DNA of 36,037 nt from an uncultured Micrococcales bacterium (GCA_913056225.1 CAJXMQ010000002.1:1-36037), one strand, 5' to 3'. Counted from the stretch's first letter, positions 16,890 to 26,672 are shown. Notes: a model not told the origin generated them from the letters alone. Translations and numbers: made by a program.

Positions 16890-17807
16890 GTGACCGAGTC
16901 AGATGTTTATAAGTGGGTTGTGCAGTCGGATCTTGTGGAGCCGGGCCTTCCTCTAATTGCCACTCTGACTGGATTCAACGACTCTGGAAGCTGTATCACA
17001 CAGGTCTCGGATCAACTATTCGGCCACCTAGACAACGAGCTGGTTTTGCAATTTAGCAATGACAGATTGCTCGATTACCGCTCTAGGCGTCCACGCATGT
17101 TTTTTGAAAAAGACCACATAACAAGTTATGAGCCACCCGTACTCGCTTTGTATCAATTCAGCGATGAAGCTGGAAAGAAGTTTTTGCTACTCGACGGTTA
17201 TGAGCCTGATTTCTCCTGGAACGCATTCTCAGAGTCAGTGCTTGAAATCAGCAGGACACTGGAAGTAAGTAGCTTGACCTGGATGCACGCTATTCCCTTT
17301 CCAATTCCGCACACTCGGGACATTGGCGTGACCGTGAGTGGCAACCGTCATGACCTAATCGAGGAGTACAGCGAGTGGAAGCCTCAGACAGAGGTGCCAG
17401 GCAACGTGCTGCACCTTCTGGAATACAAGCTTTCAGGTTATGGGGTGCCGGTGGCTGGTTTTGTGATGTTGGTTCCGCATTATCTTGGTGACTCTGAGAT
17501 GCCCCAAGCCGCCTTGAAAGCACTTGAATTGGTTTCCAGAGCAACTGGCTTGGTATTTCCAAGCGACAGCCTGCGTGAAAGTGGCAAGAAATTCCTCACA
17601 AAATTAGAAAAACAGGTTCAAGAGAATGAAGAGCTTCAGAAGATGATTGGAAACTTGGAAGCTGGTTATAAAAACAGCAACATGGGACCAATGAGAGCTC
17701 CGATTGGCAAAAAAGATGTAGAAGTGCCTTCTGCGGATGAGATTGCCGAGGAACTGGAAGGCTATTTAACTCAAATGCGTAGAGGCGAAAACGAAGACGA
17801 TGAATAG
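16890..17807 (+). CDS. PAC2 family protein
   Basis: A 305-residue member of the PAC2 (proteasome assembly chaperone 2-like) family, which in actinobacteria is a cytosolic protein of unknown function. Family features are the N-terminal GFNDSGSCITQVSDQL segment, a central strand LTWMHAIPFPIPHTR with PVAGFVMLVPHYL, and the conserved acidic C-terminal helix PSADEIAEELEGYL. A coiled-coil-like stretch (KLEKQVQENEELQKMI) lies before the tail. No proteasome genes are in the window. The start is GTG 16890, supported by a -10 box at -12 to -7. The end overlaps the MFS gene by 8 bases, so the two are one operon. Confidence 0.88.
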   Translation: MTESDVYKWVVQSDLVEPGLPLIATLTGFNDSGSCITQVSDQLFGHLDNELVLQFSNDRLLDYRSRRPRMFFEKDHITSYEPPVLALYQFSDEAGKKFLLLDGYEPDFSWNAFSESVLEISRTLEVSSLTWMHAIPFPIPHTRDIGVTVSGNRHDLIEEYSEWKPQTEVPGNVLHLLEYKLSGYGVPVAGFVMLVPHYLGDSEMPQAALKALELVSRATGLVFPSDSLRESGKKFLTKLEKQVQENEELQKMIGNLEAGYKNSNMGPMRAPIGKKDVEVPSADEIAEELEGYLTQMRRGENEDDE

Positions 17808-19041
17808 CAAACTCGCTTGGCGGGTTTTGATTTTTGCAAGTGTTGCATATCTAGTCAGCGTTACTCAGCGGACCAGCTTGGGGGTTGCTGGGATTGAGGC
17901 CAGCGAGAGGTTCGACACAACGGCCGTCCAGCTGAGTTATCTTGCAGTTTTTCAACTGGTTGTTTATGCCAGCATGCAGGTTCCAGTTGGCCTGTTGTTG
18001 GACAGATACGGATCTCGCAGGCTTATAACTATTGGCGCCATGTTGATGGCAATCGGACAGTTGCTGGTTGCCATCGCGCCTGTCTTGTCGGTTGCTGTCA
18101 TTGGCAGGGGAGTGCTGGGGCTGGGTGATGCCTTTACCTTCATCAGTGTTTTGAGGCTTGTCCATACTTGGTTCGACTCCCAAAAAAGCGCGATTTTGCA
18201 GCAATATGTCGGAAACCTGGGTCAGCTTGGGCAAATCCTGAGTGCAATTCCGTTTGCTTACTTTCTTGGAATTGGAGGGTGGACAAGTGCCTTTTTAGCC
18301 TTGGCTGGACTTGGTGCGTTGATTGCGGCACTTTCTTGGCTGATGATTCAAGATAAGGCGAAGATCTCTGAGAATGTCAGTTGGCGCACTGCCGTAGCTG
18401 AGCTGAGGGAAACCATCTCTCAATCTGGCACCAGAATGTCTTTCTGGGTTCACTTCACTGCGCAGCCAACTCCGGTTACTTTTGGTTTGCTTTGGGGGGT
18501 CCCCTTTATGGTTCAAGCTCAGGGGTTTGAACCCTGGATAGCCTCGGCGGCACTCACCTTTATGGTGGTTTGGGGCATCATTGCCGGTGGCATAATTGGC
18601 CCACTCAGTGCCAGACACCCCGCATACCGTCGAAGAATCGTATTGATCCAGATGTTGTTGATTTTCGCAGCATGGGGCACCGTTTTGATTTTTCCGGCAC
18701 CAATACCCATCTGGTTGCTTTTCGTCTTTTTATTGCTAATCACCCCTGGTGGGCCAGTGTCATTTTTAGCTTTCGAGTATTCGGCGCAGCTGATACCTGA
18801 AAAGAAGCGTGGCGCAGCAAATGGTTTTATTAATACAGGCGGCTTCTTTGCTGGCCTATTGATAATTTTTGCGGTTGGGGCAGGGTTAGACCTTGCCCTT
18901 GTTTCAGGCATAAGTGAGTCTCGGTTTGCCATAGAGGGTTTTAGGGTGGCCATGATTGGGCAGGGATTGGTTCTGCTATTCGGTTTGGGCATGTTTTTGA
19001 GGGAAAACGCCAAGACCCAAAAACTACTCAAAGAGGAATAG
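17800..19041 (+). CDS. MFS transporter
   Basis: A 413-residue membrane protein of the major facilitator superfamily with about 12 predicted hydrophobic segments. The signature loop between helices 2 and 3 is visible (GLLLDRYGSRRLI). The N-terminal first helix starts at about residue 7 and includes SVTQRTSLGVAG. The substrate cannot be read from the sequence. The ATG at 17800 lies inside the end of the PAC2 gene (8-base overlap), suggesting coupled translation. The last residues (RENAKTQKLLKEE) are cytosolic. About 125 bases separate its stop from the sigA reading frame. Confidence 0.93.
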   Translation: MNSKLAWRVLIFASVAYLVSVTQRTSLGVAGIEASERFDTTAVQLSYLAVFQLVVYASMQVPVGLLLDRYGSRRLITIGAMLMAIGQLLVAIAPVLSVAVIGRGVLGLGDAFTFISVLRLVHTWFDSQKSAILQQYVGNLGQLGQILSAIPFAYFLGIGGWTSAFLALAGLGALIAALSWLMIQDKAKISENVSWRTAVAELRETISQSGTRMSFWVHFTAQPTPVTFGLLWGVPFMVQAQGFEPWIASAALTFMVVWGIIAGGIIGPLSARHPAYRRRIVLIQMLLIFAAWGTVLIFPAPIPIWLLFVFLLLITPGGPVSFLAFEYSAQLIPEKKRGAANGFINTGGFFAGLLIIFAVGAGLDLALVSGISESRFAIEGFRVAMIGQGLVLLFGLGMFLRENAKTQKLLKEE

Positions 19042-19072
19042 TCAATTCCGATAAATTGTTTCACCCAGCCTA

Positions 19073-19101
19073 GTGAAAAAACTTGGGAAGTCTGGCATAC
19101 T
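19073..19101 (+). promoter_or_regulatory. candidate sigA promoter
   Basis: GTGAAA (19073-19078), 17 bases, then CATACT (19096-19101), with TGG immediately before the -10 as in an extended -10 promoter. Each hexamer matches 4 of 6 consensus bases. The predicted start near 19108 would give a leader of about 58 bases containing two short ORFs before sigA. Confidence 0.4.
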
Positions 19102-19113
19102 AGAGGCTTACCC

Positions 19114-19175
19114 ATGCAAGGGAACTTGACATGGGATTAATTTCTGCCCGGGGAAGGATAGAAAAATCGCTGTAA
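19114..19175 (+). other. two short leader ORFs upstream of sigA
   Basis: ATG 19114 opens an 8-codon ORF (MQGNLTWD, stop 19140) with GAGG 7 bases upstream. ATG 19131 opens a 14-codon ORF ([14 protein letters not shown], stop TAA 19173-19175) with AGGGA upstream. They overlap each other, and the second ends just past the apparent sigA start at 19166, an arrangement that would suit translational coupling or leader control. They could also be chance ORFs. Confidence 0.3.
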
Positions 19176-20314
19176 AAGCATCAAAGAGCACTAAGGCAAG
19201 CGCCTCAAAGGCTAAGCCTAAGGCTGAGGCAAGCCCGAAAGCAGAGGGTGAAAACCTGGAAGCGGTTGAGGAAATCGTGGCCGAGGCAACCGATGCGGTG
19301 AACCTGGCTGATGAGGTCAGTGACGAAACAAGCGAAATTCTGGTCATCAACGATTCTGATGAGGACGACATTCCTTCTGCCACCACAACAATTTCTGGAG
19401 CCACGGCCGATCCCGTAAAGGATTATCTAAAGCAAATCGGTAAGGTTGCGCTTCTGAATGCAGAGCTTGAGGTTGAGCTTGCAAAAAGAATTGAAGCGGG
19501 GCTTTTCGCAGAGGAAAAGCTCAAGACTGAAAAGAAACTCTCCCCGGAAATGCGAAGTGATCTTCGCTGGGTGATGAAGGACGGGCAGCGCGCCAAGGCC
19601 CACCTGTTGGAGGCAAACCTACGTTTGGTAGTCAGTCTTGCGAAGCGTTACACCGGTCGAGGAATGCAGTTTCTTGATTTGATTCAAGAGGGAAACCTGG
19701 GCCTAATCAGGGCAGTTGAGAAATTTGACTACACCAAGGGTTATAAGTTCTCCACCTACGCAACTTGGTGGATTCGACAGGCAATCACCCGTGCAATGGC
19801 TGATCAGGCCAGGACTATTCGTATTCCTGTCCACATGGTTGAAGTCATCAATAAACTTGCCCGCGTGCAGCGTCAGCTGCTTCAGGATCTTGGCCGTGAG
19901 CCCAGCCCTGAAGAATTGGCAGCAGAGTTGGACATGACCCCTGAAAAAGTGGTTGAAGTTCAGAAGTATGGGCGTGAACCAATTTCTCTCTCGACCCCAC
20001 TGGGTGAAGATGGCGACAGTGAGTTTGGTGACCTGATTGAGGACACCGAAGCAGTGGTGCCCGCCGATGCCGTTGGCTACACGATGCTTCAGCGTGAATT
20101 GGAAAGAGTCCTAGACAGCCTTCACCCAAGAGAGGCTGGAGTGATTCGCTCCCGCTTTGGTTTGGGAGACGGTGTTCAGATGACGTTGGACCAGATCGGC
20201 GAGAAGTTTGGTGTAACCAGAGAGCGAATTCGTCAGATTGAGTCAAAGACTATGTCTAAGCTTCGTCACCCTTCAAGGTCTCAATTACTTAGGGACTACC
20301 TGGACCAGTCATGA
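19166..20314 (+). CDS. sigA: primary RNA polymerase sigma factor
   Basis: The housekeeping sigma-70 factor (RpoD/SigA). Region 1.2 is [16 protein letters not shown], region 2 includes [17 protein letters not shown] and [19 protein letters not shown], region 3 follows, and region 4 ends [19 protein letters not shown]. The ORF track starts at GTG 19277, which has GAGG nearby. However, the frame is open upstream to 19130, and codons 19166-19276 encode a Lys/Ala/Ser-rich stretch typical of actinobacterial SigA N-termini ([19 protein letters not shown]). No ATG, GTG or TTG lies in that part. An ATC at 19166 has a well-placed AAGGA, so I place the start there (382 residues). The conservative start is 19277. 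The 3' end overlaps the murT-like gene by 4 bases (ATGA). Confidence 0.9.
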   Translation: MAVKASKSTKASASKAKPKAEASPKAEGENLEAVEEIVAEATDAVNLADEVSDETSEILVINDSDEDDIPSATTTISGATADPVKDYLKQIGKVALLNAELEVELAKRIEAGLFAEEKLKTEKKLSPEMRSDLRWVMKDGQRAKAHLLEANLRLVVSLAKRYTGRGMQFLDLIQEGNLGLIRAVEKFDYTKGYKFSTYATWWIRQAITRAMADQARTIRIPVHMVEVINKLARVQRQLLQDLGREPSPEELAAELDMTPEKVVEVQKYGREPISLSTPLGEDGDSEFGDLIEDTEAVVPADAVGYTMLQRELERVLDSLHPREAGVIRSRFGLGDGVQMTLDQIGEKFGVTRERIRQIESKTMSKLRHPSRSQLLRDYLDQS

Positions 20315-21525
20315 GGACCATAATCGCTTTGGCTGTTGGCCGGGCGGTTCGGAAATTAATCAGGGTATTTCGACACGGCGGTGGCTCGGCGGTTCCAGGA
20401 ACAGTCGCTTCAATAATTCAGCCAAAACTATTTCAAAAAGCGATTTCTAAATTCCCTTTGGGTCTAGTGGTCATTAGTGGCAGCAGTGGAAAGTCATCCA
20501 CCACAAAGTTCTTGGTGCAAATACTTCAGGAACAGGGACTACAAGTCTTTACAAATCCCTCTACTGCGAATATTAAGCAAGGGCTTTTTAGCGCAGTGCT
20601 TCAAGGAGGCAGAGGCCTTGCTTTGCCAAAGGCGGATATTGCAGTAGTTGAAATGGACGAGGCCTTCGCTCTCAAAATCGGGGCACCGCTGAAACCTCGA
20701 CTGAGCGTACTTACCAATGTGATGGATGAACAGTTGGATAGGTTCATTGATAGCGAGTATGTTTTGAATTCTTTGCAGGGGCTAGCTCTGGAAAGTTCTG
20801 GCGTGATAGCAAATGGCAACGACCCAAAGCTTTCAAGCATTGCAAACGATAACGTTCGATATTTTGGATTTGATGAGACTCTAGTTAACAATGAGGCGGC
20901 TCCAAGGTATGCGTTTTCCGTGGCAAAGCCCATTTCAAAATTGGATTATGAAATCAATCAAGTCACACCGTTTTCACTAGAAACAGATTCCAGAAAAATA
21001 GAGCTTGACCTTCCTGACCGAGGTCTTCACATGGTGTTAAATTTTGCAGCCGCGGTGGCAGCGGCACTTGAGCTGGTTGAAAATTTTGATGAGAAAAAAC
21101 TGGCGACCTCCGCAGCTAATTTGGAAGGCGTTTTTGGGCGCGACAGCTTGGAAAACATAAATGGTGTTGAATCTAGGATTCTGCTCGTTCAAAACCGTGA
21201 GAGTTTTCGTTTGAACCTACTTAGGGCAAAAAATGCGGATCAGTTATTTATGGCGATTGGCACTGACGTAAAAGATCCATCATGGTTGTGGGGGGTTGAT
21301 TTCAATGGTCTCAGGCCGGTGGATATTCTTACTGGCCATCATGCAATCCCAATGAAATATCGACTGCAAAGCTGTGGGGTTGAGGCTAAAACGCTGGTAA
21401 GCGATTTCGATGAGGCGCTGCAGAGCTTTATCGAGTTAGAAAAACCAGTGTCTGGCGAGCGGATTTTCATGGTTACCGCTGACACCTTTAGGCGCATGAA
21501 ACGAAGTTTGGAGCTCAGCTCATGA
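20311..21525 (+). CDS. murT: MurT-like Mur ligase family protein
   Basis: Resembles MurT, the ATP-dependent half of the lipid II isoglutaminyl synthase that activates the alpha-carboxyl of D-Glu in peptidoglycan precursors. The 404 residues show a P-loop ([11 protein letters not shown], about 56-66), a Mur ligase centre ([13 protein letters not shown]) and the C-terminal DUF1727 motif [12 protein letters not shown]. It is divergent: the P-loop is GSSGKSS rather than the usual GTNGKTT, and the Cys4 zinc ribbon known in MurT proteins is absent (only one Cys, QSCGVEAK). The DUF1727 motif, usually SW(L/I)WDVDFE, has Gly and Asn at two acidic positions. It overlaps sigA and the gatD-like gene by 4 bases each. 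A different ligase activity is possible. Confidence 0.85.
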   Translation: MRTIIALAVGRAVRKLIRVFRHGGGSAVPGTVASIIQPKLFQKAISKFPLGLVVISGSSGKSSTTKFLVQILQEQGLQVFTNPSTANIKQGLFSAVLQGGRGLALPKADIAVVEMDEAFALKIGAPLKPRLSVLTNVMDEQLDRFIDSEYVLNSLQGLALESSGVIANGNDPKLSSIANDNVRYFGFDETLVNNEAAPRYAFSVAKPISKLDYEINQVTPFSLETDSRKIELDLPDRGLHMVLNFAAAVAAALELVENFDEKKLATSAANLEGVFGRDSLENINGVESRILLVQNRESFRLNLLRAKNADQLFMAIGTDVKDPSWLWGVDFNGLRPVDILTGHHAIPMKYRLQSCGVEAKTLVSDFDEALQSFIELEKPVSGERIFMVTADTFRRMKRSLELSS

Positions 21526-22055
21526 TCGGTTTTTTGTTCCCCGAGGTATGCAATCAGCAAGGTGATCAGGGGTATAAGGATTGGCTGGAGATAAATGGAG
21601 TTTCAACCCGTGTGGTAGGAGGAGAGCTCCCAACGGGCCTAGCGGGCTTGGTTGTTGGTGATGTCTCTGAGCAGGGTTCAGCAGTGCTTGAATCACTACT
21701 GGCCAATCATTGGCTTATTTCTGAGATTGAGAATGGGCTGACCGTCCTAGCCATCGGTAGATCTGGGCAAATAATCTCAAAAATTATTGGCGTGAAGCAT
21801 TTCATTGGAAGTCAAAAAAGCCAATACGTAAACACTGAGTTTCAAGACAAGCCCGTATATGGGTTTATCAATGGCAGGTACGATTTGGACAACCTGATTG
21901 TGGAGTCTCTTGTTGGCGAGGGACGACTCATCAATTGCGCGCTATTGGGACCAGTTGGAATCGTGAATCCTTGGTTTGAAAAATACTGTTTTGATATTGA
22001 AACGGCTTCTCGTGAAGACCTGACTGATCACTACAGAAAATTAGTGAGTGATTGA
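21522..22055 (+). CDS. GatD-like protein lacking catalytic residues
   Basis: The position directly after the murT-like gene (ATGA overlap) and the start GFLFPEVCNQQGDQGY, which matches the GatD pattern of a short strand followed by N-x-x-GD-x-G, identify a GatD-type class I glutamine amidotransferase fold. It is 177 residues, against about 240 usual. The nucleophile elbow, normally LA(V/I)CGGYQ, reads LAIGRSGQ, so Cys is replaced by Gly79. The catalytic His segment, normally GTYLHGPLLPKNP, reads NCALLGPVGIVNP, with Leu142 in place of His. Hydrolysis of glutamine is therefore unlikely. The frame is intact and coupled to murT, so it looks like a retained non-catalytic partner rather than a decayed gene. 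Confidence 0.75.
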   Translation: MIGFLFPEVCNQQGDQGYKDWLEINGVSTRVVGGELPTGLAGLVVGDVSEQGSAVLESLLANHWLISEIENGLTVLAIGRSGQIISKIIGVKHFIGSQKSQYVNTEFQDKPVYGFINGRYDLDNLIVESLVGEGRLINCALLGPVGIVNPWFEKYCFDIETASREDLTDHYRKLVSD

Positions 22056-22226
22056 GTCAGTCTTGTCTTGCCAATCAATCATGATTGGTTCCAGCTTTTC
22101 TTTATTGACTTTTCCGTGGTGACCACAGAACAGTAACTCTCCCGACTCTAGTTTCACAATGACGTAAGCCTGGGCGCCGCATATATCGCAACGATCTAGA
22201 GAGCTGAGTGTGCTGGTTTCTGACAT
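22041..22226 (-). CDS. DUF7455 zinc-ribbon protein
   Basis: A 61-residue protein with CDICGAQAYV near the start and LLFCGHHGK in the middle, a CxxC...CxHH zinc-ribbon arrangement. This small actinobacterial family sits between sigA and the topoisomerase IV genes and has unknown function. The start ATG 22226 has no ribosome site but has TAACCT exactly at -12 to -7, so it is probably leaderless. Its last 15 bases overlap the end of the gatD-like gene. It is divergent from parE across a 103-base gap containing palindromes. Confidence 0.88.
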   Translation of the reverse strand: MSETSTLSSLDRCDICGAQAYVIVKLESGELLFCGHHGKVNKEKLEPIMIDWQDKTDSITH

Positions 22227-22232
22227 AGTCCA

Positions 22233-22238
22233 AGGTTA
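22233..22238 (-). promoter_or_regulatory. -10 box for DUF7455 gene (leaderless)
   Basis: TAACCT on the - strand occupies -12 to -7 relative to ATG 22226. Confidence 0.5.
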
Positions 22239-22265
22239 CGCTACGAACACTCAAGGGGTAGTCCA

Positions 22266-22313
22266 AAACAGGCCTGTTTCGCCAAGGGCGAAGTGTCAGC
22301 AACTAGCTAGCTG
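22266..22313. promoter_or_regulatory. palindrome cluster upstream of parE
   Basis: AAACAGGCCTGTTT (22266-22279) is a perfect 14-base palindrome. It is followed at once by the hairpin TTCGCC-AAG-GGCGAA (22278-22292), then by CAGC-N9-GCTG (22297-22313) around CTAGCTAG. They fill the gap between the divergent DUF7455 and parE promoters and could be an operator or a supercoiling-sensitive element. A run of T does not follow any of them, so they are not obvious terminators. Confidence 0.4.
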
Positions 22314-22329
22314 TATAAAGAGATAAATT

Positions 22330-24393
22330 ATGCGGGTGAGTGATTATTCAGCAAGACACCTAAGCGTGCTAGAGGGCCTAGAAGCAGTTCGGAAGAGACC
22401 GGGCATGTACATTGGCTCAACTGATTCCCGCGGTCTCATGCACTGTCTTTGGGAAATTATTGATAACAGTGTGGATGAGGCTCTAGCCGGGCACTGCAAA
22501 AACATTGATGTTCGCATAAATTCTGACGGTTCGGCCATGGTTACCGATGACGGCCGTGGCATACCGATTGACAACGAGGCAAAGACTGGGCTTAGCGGTG
22601 TGGAACTGATCTTCACAAAGCTTCACGCTGGAGGAAAATTCGGGGGAGGTAGTTACGGTGCAAGTGGCGGTCTGCATGGAGTTGGTGCAAGTGTTGTAAA
22701 CGCTTTGAGCGAGAGGTTAGATGCAAGGGTCTATCGCGATGGGTATCGATGGGACATGAGTTTTCACAGGGGAGAACCTGGCAACTTTGTCGCAGATGGC
22801 AAGACCCAAAAGTTTACGCCGTTTATAAACTCCAGTGAATTAGCTAAGGCTGAAAAGGTTGCCAAGAAAAAGACGGGCACCGAGGTAAGGTTCTGGCCTG
22901 ATGCTCAAATCTTTACCAGCACTGAATTTGATCGTGATGCTCTAATTTCAAGGCTTCGGCAAACCGCGTTTCTAGTTCCTGGGTTAGCACTGAACCTGCA
23001 CTGGCTGGATGATGAGCCAGAGAGCTTTATTTTTGAGGGCGGACTGAATGACTTTGTTGAGTTTCTAGCTCCCGATGTAGCACTTACCCCCACTTACTTC
23101 ATTGATAGCCACGGTAGCTACAAAGAAACTGTTCCGGTTTTAGATGAGAAATCTGGAAATATGGTTTCGACAGAGGTTGATCGTGAGTGTCAAGTGAGAA
23201 TCTCTCTCAGGTGGGGACAGGGGTATGAAACCAGCGTCAAAAGTTTTGTGAATATCATCTCCACTCCCAAGGGCGGCACTCACCTATCTGGCTTTGAACA
23301 GGGTTTGGTAAAGGCCATAAAGAGCTACATTGAGTCAAACTCCAGGAAATTCAAACTCGGTGGCCTAAAAATAGAAAAAGAGGATGTTTTAGCAGGCCTC
23401 AGTGCAGTTGTGACAGTCAGCATTTCCGAGCCCCAGTTTGAAGGCCAAACTAAAGAAGTTCTGGGAACACCGCCGATAAGACAAATAGTCTCTCAGTCAA
23501 CGGTTGAGTGGTTTAGGTCGCTGACCAAATCCACTAAGCGGGAGGACAAAGCGGCAGTTGTCGCGCTTGCCGAGAAGATTGTAAGCGAGGGCAAGGCGCG
23601 TATAAGTGCCAGACAGATCAAGGAAAACCAGAGAAGAAAAAATGCACTGGAGTCCTCGTCGTTGCCGGCTAAGTTAGTCGACTGTCGTTCAAGTTCCGGC
23701 ACTGGCAGTGAGTTATTTATTGTTGAGGGTGACAGCGCTTTGGGGACGGCCAAGCTAGCTAGGGATAGCGAGTTTCAGGCACTACTTCCAATCCGTGGAA
23801 AAATCCTCAATGTTCAAAAAAGCTCTATCGCGGACATGCTTGCAAATGCTGAGTGCGCATCCATTACGCAGGTTATTGGTGGCGGAAGCGGCCGTAGCTT
23901 CGATCTCTCCAGTGTCCGCTATGAAAAAATCATTCTCATGAGCGATGCCGATGTGGACGGAGCCCACATCAGGACTTTGTTGCTAACTCTGTTTTTCCGC
24001 TACATGAGGCCACTGGTGGAGGCCGGTCGAATCTACGCAGCTGTACCTCCGCTTCATAGGGTTGTCATCATCAGCCCGGGCAGTAAGCCAAACGAGACCG
24101 TTTACACATACAGCCAACAGCAGCTAGATCGGTTGCTGGCAGATTTGGAGAAAAAGGGTCTCAAGTATCAGCAACCCATTCAGCGCTATAAGGGTTTAGG
24201 TGAAATGGACGCGGATCAGTTAGCGGAGACGACAATGCAGCCCGAGATGAGATCACTGAGACGAATTACGACAGCTGATGCTCAGGTTTCGGATGAAATG
24301 TTTGAATTGCTAATGGGAAGTGAAGTTCAGCCGAGAAGAGATTTCATAATCTCTTCAGCGGATGATTTCGAAAGACAAAATATAGACGCCTAA
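22330..24393 (+). CDS. parE: DNA topoisomerase IV subunit B
   Basis: The ATPase subunit of a type IIA topoisomerase, which unlinks replicated chromosomes. The 687 residues show the GHKL ATPase motifs ([41 protein letters not shown]), the transducer and the TOPRIM domain ([26 protein letters not shown]). Location beside sigA and pairing with a convergent parC favour ParE over GyrB, which normally sits near dnaA. The start ATG is 4-5 bases after the expected start of a TATAAA box (22314-22319), so the leader is very short. Its TAA stop shares bases with the parC stop (CTAA). Confidence 0.92.
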   Translation: MRVSDYSARHLSVLEGLEAVRKRPGMYIGSTDSRGLMHCLWEIIDNSVDEALAGHCKNIDVRINSDGSAMVTDDGRGIPIDNEAKTGLSGVELIFTKLHAGGKFGGGSYGASGGLHGVGASVVNALSERLDARVYRDGYRWDMSFHRGEPGNFVADGKTQKFTPFINSSELAKAEKVAKKKTGTEVRFWPDAQIFTSTEFDRDALISRLRQTAFLVPGLALNLHWLDDEPESFIFEGGLNDFVEFLAPDVALTPTYFIDSHGSYKETVPVLDEKSGNMVSTEVDRECQVRISLRWGQGYETSVKSFVNIISTPKGGTHLSGFEQGLVKAIKSYIESNSRKFKLGGLKIEKEDVLAGLSAVVTVSISEPQFEGQTKEVLGTPPIRQIVSQSTVEWFRSLTKSTKREDKAAVVALAEKIVSEGKARISARQIKENQRRKNALESSSLPAKLVDCRSSSGTGSELFIVEGDSALGTAKLARDSEFQALLPIRGKILNVQKSSIADMLANAECASITQVIGGGSGRSFDLSSVRYEKIILMSDADVDGAHIRTLLLTLFFRYMRPLVEAGRIYAAVPPLHRVVIISPGSKPNETVYTYSQQQLDRLLADLEKKGLKYQQPIQRYKGLGEMDADQLAETTMQPEMRSLRRITTADAQVSDEMFELLMGSEVQPRRDFIISSADDFERQNIDA

Positions 24394-26672
24394 TGGGCTC
24401 CGATGGCCCTTGCATCTAATGCGGCACCAACGGTGTCTCGCTTGGTTGATTCAAGAATCTGTCTTGAGTCACCGAAACAGAACTCACCGCGTGATGAAAT
24501 CTCGGCAAAATATAGATATTTGTCTTGTTTGCCAAACCGTTGAAGCTTGACCCCTTGTGTGGCCCTGCCCTTTTTGGGGATGTCATTTACGGGGGTGGAC
24601 TTGCCTTTGCCAAATTCAGCTCCCAATAATCCATCTCCCGCTTCACTGGCGGTTAGCAAAAAATCTTCGTCCAAGCAGGCGGAGAATCCAATTAGCTGGT
24701 CATTCTCTGCCAACCTAATTCCCTGCATGCCAGAAGCTTGGAATCCTTGGGCCCGAACTGTGTCGGAGTCGATCTTTAGGCCTTGACCCAGCTTGCTTAC
24801 AAACAATAGATATTGCTTGCTCTCAGCCGCCGAGATGAGTCGGTCTCCTTCTGCCAAAGAGATGATTTTCACTGCGTCTTTATCTGGTAGCTCGGCGATG
24901 CGCTTCACGATGCCATCCTTTGTTGCCATGGCTATTGGCTTACCGGTATGCCCGATTATTGAAACAACCTTGTCATCTACTAGTTCCAGAAACTCGTTTA
25001 TTGTGGGAATCGATCCCAGTTGTTCTGCTGATTCAACCGGGGGTATGTCAATTGCGTTGATTTTGTAAAGCATGCCATTTTCGGTTATTGCTACAACCTC
25101 TCCCTCTATGGCCTTGGTTGGGCAGCCTTTTTGAGTGGATTGCTGCTCTGGCATTCGAACGAGTTTGCCATCACAGCTAAATGCTGTGATCAGCTCTAAG
25201 GTGTCATCGAGGGCTGAACGGATTTGAGTTCTTCTTGGAGTCGCCAGCTCCTTACTAACTTGCTCTAATTCTGTCTTTACTAATTCGGTTAGTTTCTCAG
25301 GCTGGTTAAGTATGGCTTCAAAACCCTCTATCTGCGTTCGCAGAGTCTCTGATTCGTTTTGCAATTCGATAACACTGAATCTTGTCAGGCGACGTAACCT
25401 CAGCTCTAATATGTGTTCAGCCTGGGCCTCAGACAAATCAAACACCTGCCTGAGTTTTTCATTAGCCTCCGAAACAGTTTCGGCTGATCTAATCAGTTCA
25501 ATAACCTCGTCAATGTTTAGAACAGCAATTTCCAAACCTTGAACTAGATGAAGTCTTGATTGGGCCTTTTGTAGCCTGAATTCTGTCCTTCTTGTAGTGA
25601 CACTCTTGCGGTGATCAATAAAGTGTTCCAACAACTCGATGACACCCATGGTCTTTGGCCTGCCGTCCACCAAGGCAATGTTGTTGATGCTGAAGCTTTC
25701 TTCCAGTGGAGTCAGCTTATAAAGCTTTTCCAAAACCTCTTGAGGGTCAAAGCCGTTTTTGATCTCAATAACCAACCTAAGACCGTGTTTGCGATCGGTG
25801 TAATCCTGAACATCACTGATGCCAGATAGCTTCTTAGAGCCAACCGCGTCCTTAATCTTTTCGATCACTCGCTCGGTGCCAACTTGATAGGGGAGCTCTG
25901 TCACCACCAGTGACAGTTTCCTTTTTGAAAGTGTTTCAATTGAAACTCGAGCTCTGACCTTTAGGCTCCCTTTCCCGATTTCATAGGCTTGCTGGATGCC
26001 GTCAACGGCTGTGATAATTCCGCCACCCGGGAAATCGGGACCAGGCAGAACCTGCATGATTTTTTTCAACGAATAATTACCCTGTAAGACTTTTATGGCA
26101 GCTTTGGTCACCTCTCCGAGGTTGTGAGGAGGCATAGAAGTTGCCATGCCAACAGCAATACCGCTTGCCCCGTTGACCAAAAGATTAGGGAAGGCGGCTG
26201 GTAAAACACTCGGTTCAGTCAATTGAGAGTCATAGTTTGGAATGAAATCAACAGTGTTTTCTTCGATCTCTGCAGTTAATGCCACAGATCCTTGGCTCAT
26301 TCTGGCCTCGGTGTAACGTGCGGCGGCCGGGCCGTCGTCTAGGCTTCCAAAATTGCCATGACCGTCAACTAGAGGAAGTCTCATGCTAAAGGGTTGTGCG
26401 AGTCGAACCAAAGCGTCATAGATTGCCTGATCACCGTGCGGGTGAAGCTTTCCCATGACATCACCAACCACCCTTGAGGACTTAACGTGGCCTTTGCTGG
26501 GCAATAAACCCATATCTCGCATTTGGTAAATGATTCTTCTCTGAACCGGTTTTAGTCCATCTCGGACGTCGGGCAGAGCTCGAGCATAGATAACCGAGTA
26601 GGAATACTCCAAAAAGGACTGCTGCATCTCGTCTGTGACGTCGATATCTGTTATTCGTTCGGAGTTAGTCAT
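24390..26672 (-). CDS. parC: DNA topoisomerase IV subunit A
   Basis: The DNA cleavage-rejoining subunit that partners ParE. The winged-helix and tower domains begin [17 protein letters not shown]. The quinolone-region helix is [20 protein letters not shown]. The active-site tyrosine lies in [11 protein letters not shown]. The C-terminal beta-pinwheel repeats include GMQGIRL and GRATQGVKL, but no GyrA box (QRRGGKG) is visible, in keeping with topoisomerase IV rather than gyrase. The track ORF begins at TTG 26675. The ATG at 26672 (MTNSERITD) is preferred, with AAGGG just upstream. It is convergent with parE and divergent from the phosphodiesterase-like gene across 26 bases. Confidence 0.93.
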   Translation of the reverse strand: MTNSERITDIDVTDEMQQSFLEYSYSVIYARALPDVRDGLKPVQRRIIYQMRDMGLLPSKGHVKSSRVVGDVMGKLHPHGDQAIYDALVRLAQPFSMRLPLVDGHGNFGSLDDGPAAARYTEARMSQGSVALTAEIEENTVDFIPNYDSQLTEPSVLPAAFPNLLVNGASGIAVGMATSMPPHNLGEVTKAAIKVLQGNYSLKKIMQVLPGPDFPGGGIITAVDGIQQAYEIGKGSLKVRARVSIETLSKRKLSLVVTELPYQVGTERVIEKIKDAVGSKKLSGISDVQDYTDRKHGLRLVIEIKNGFDPQEVLEKLYKLTPLEESFSINNIALVDGRPKTMGVIELLEHFIDHRKSVTTRRTEFRLQKAQSRLHLVQGLEIAVLNIDEVIELIRSAETVSEANEKLRQVFDLSEAQAEHILELRLRRLTRFSVIELQNESETLRTQIEGFEAILNQPEKLTELVKTELEQVSKELATPRRTQIRSALDDTLELITAFSCDGKLVRMPEQQSTQKGCPTKAIEGEVVAITENGMLYKINAIDIPPVESAEQLGSIPTINEFLELVDDKVVSIIGHTGKPIAMATKDGIVKRIAELPDKDAVKIISLAEGDRLISAAESKQYLLFVSKLGQGLKIDSDTVRAQGFQASGMQGIRLAENDQLIGFSACLDEDFLLTASEAGDGLLGAEFGKGKSTPVNDIPKKGRATQGVKLQRFGKQDKYLYFAEISSRGEFCFGDSRQILESTKRDTVGAALDARAIGAH

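Noticed and set aside
19126-19131. TTGACA as a -35 element for sigA
   Set aside because: No -10-like hexamer lies 16-18 bases downstream; the position holds CGGGGA-type sequence. The upstream GTGAAA-N17-CATACT is better.
21522-22055. GatD-like gene as a pseudogene
   Set aside because: There is no internal stop or frameshift, the start overlaps murT, and the downstream overlap with DUF7455 is tight. Point loss of catalytic residues in an intact frame fits a retained non-enzyme better than decay.
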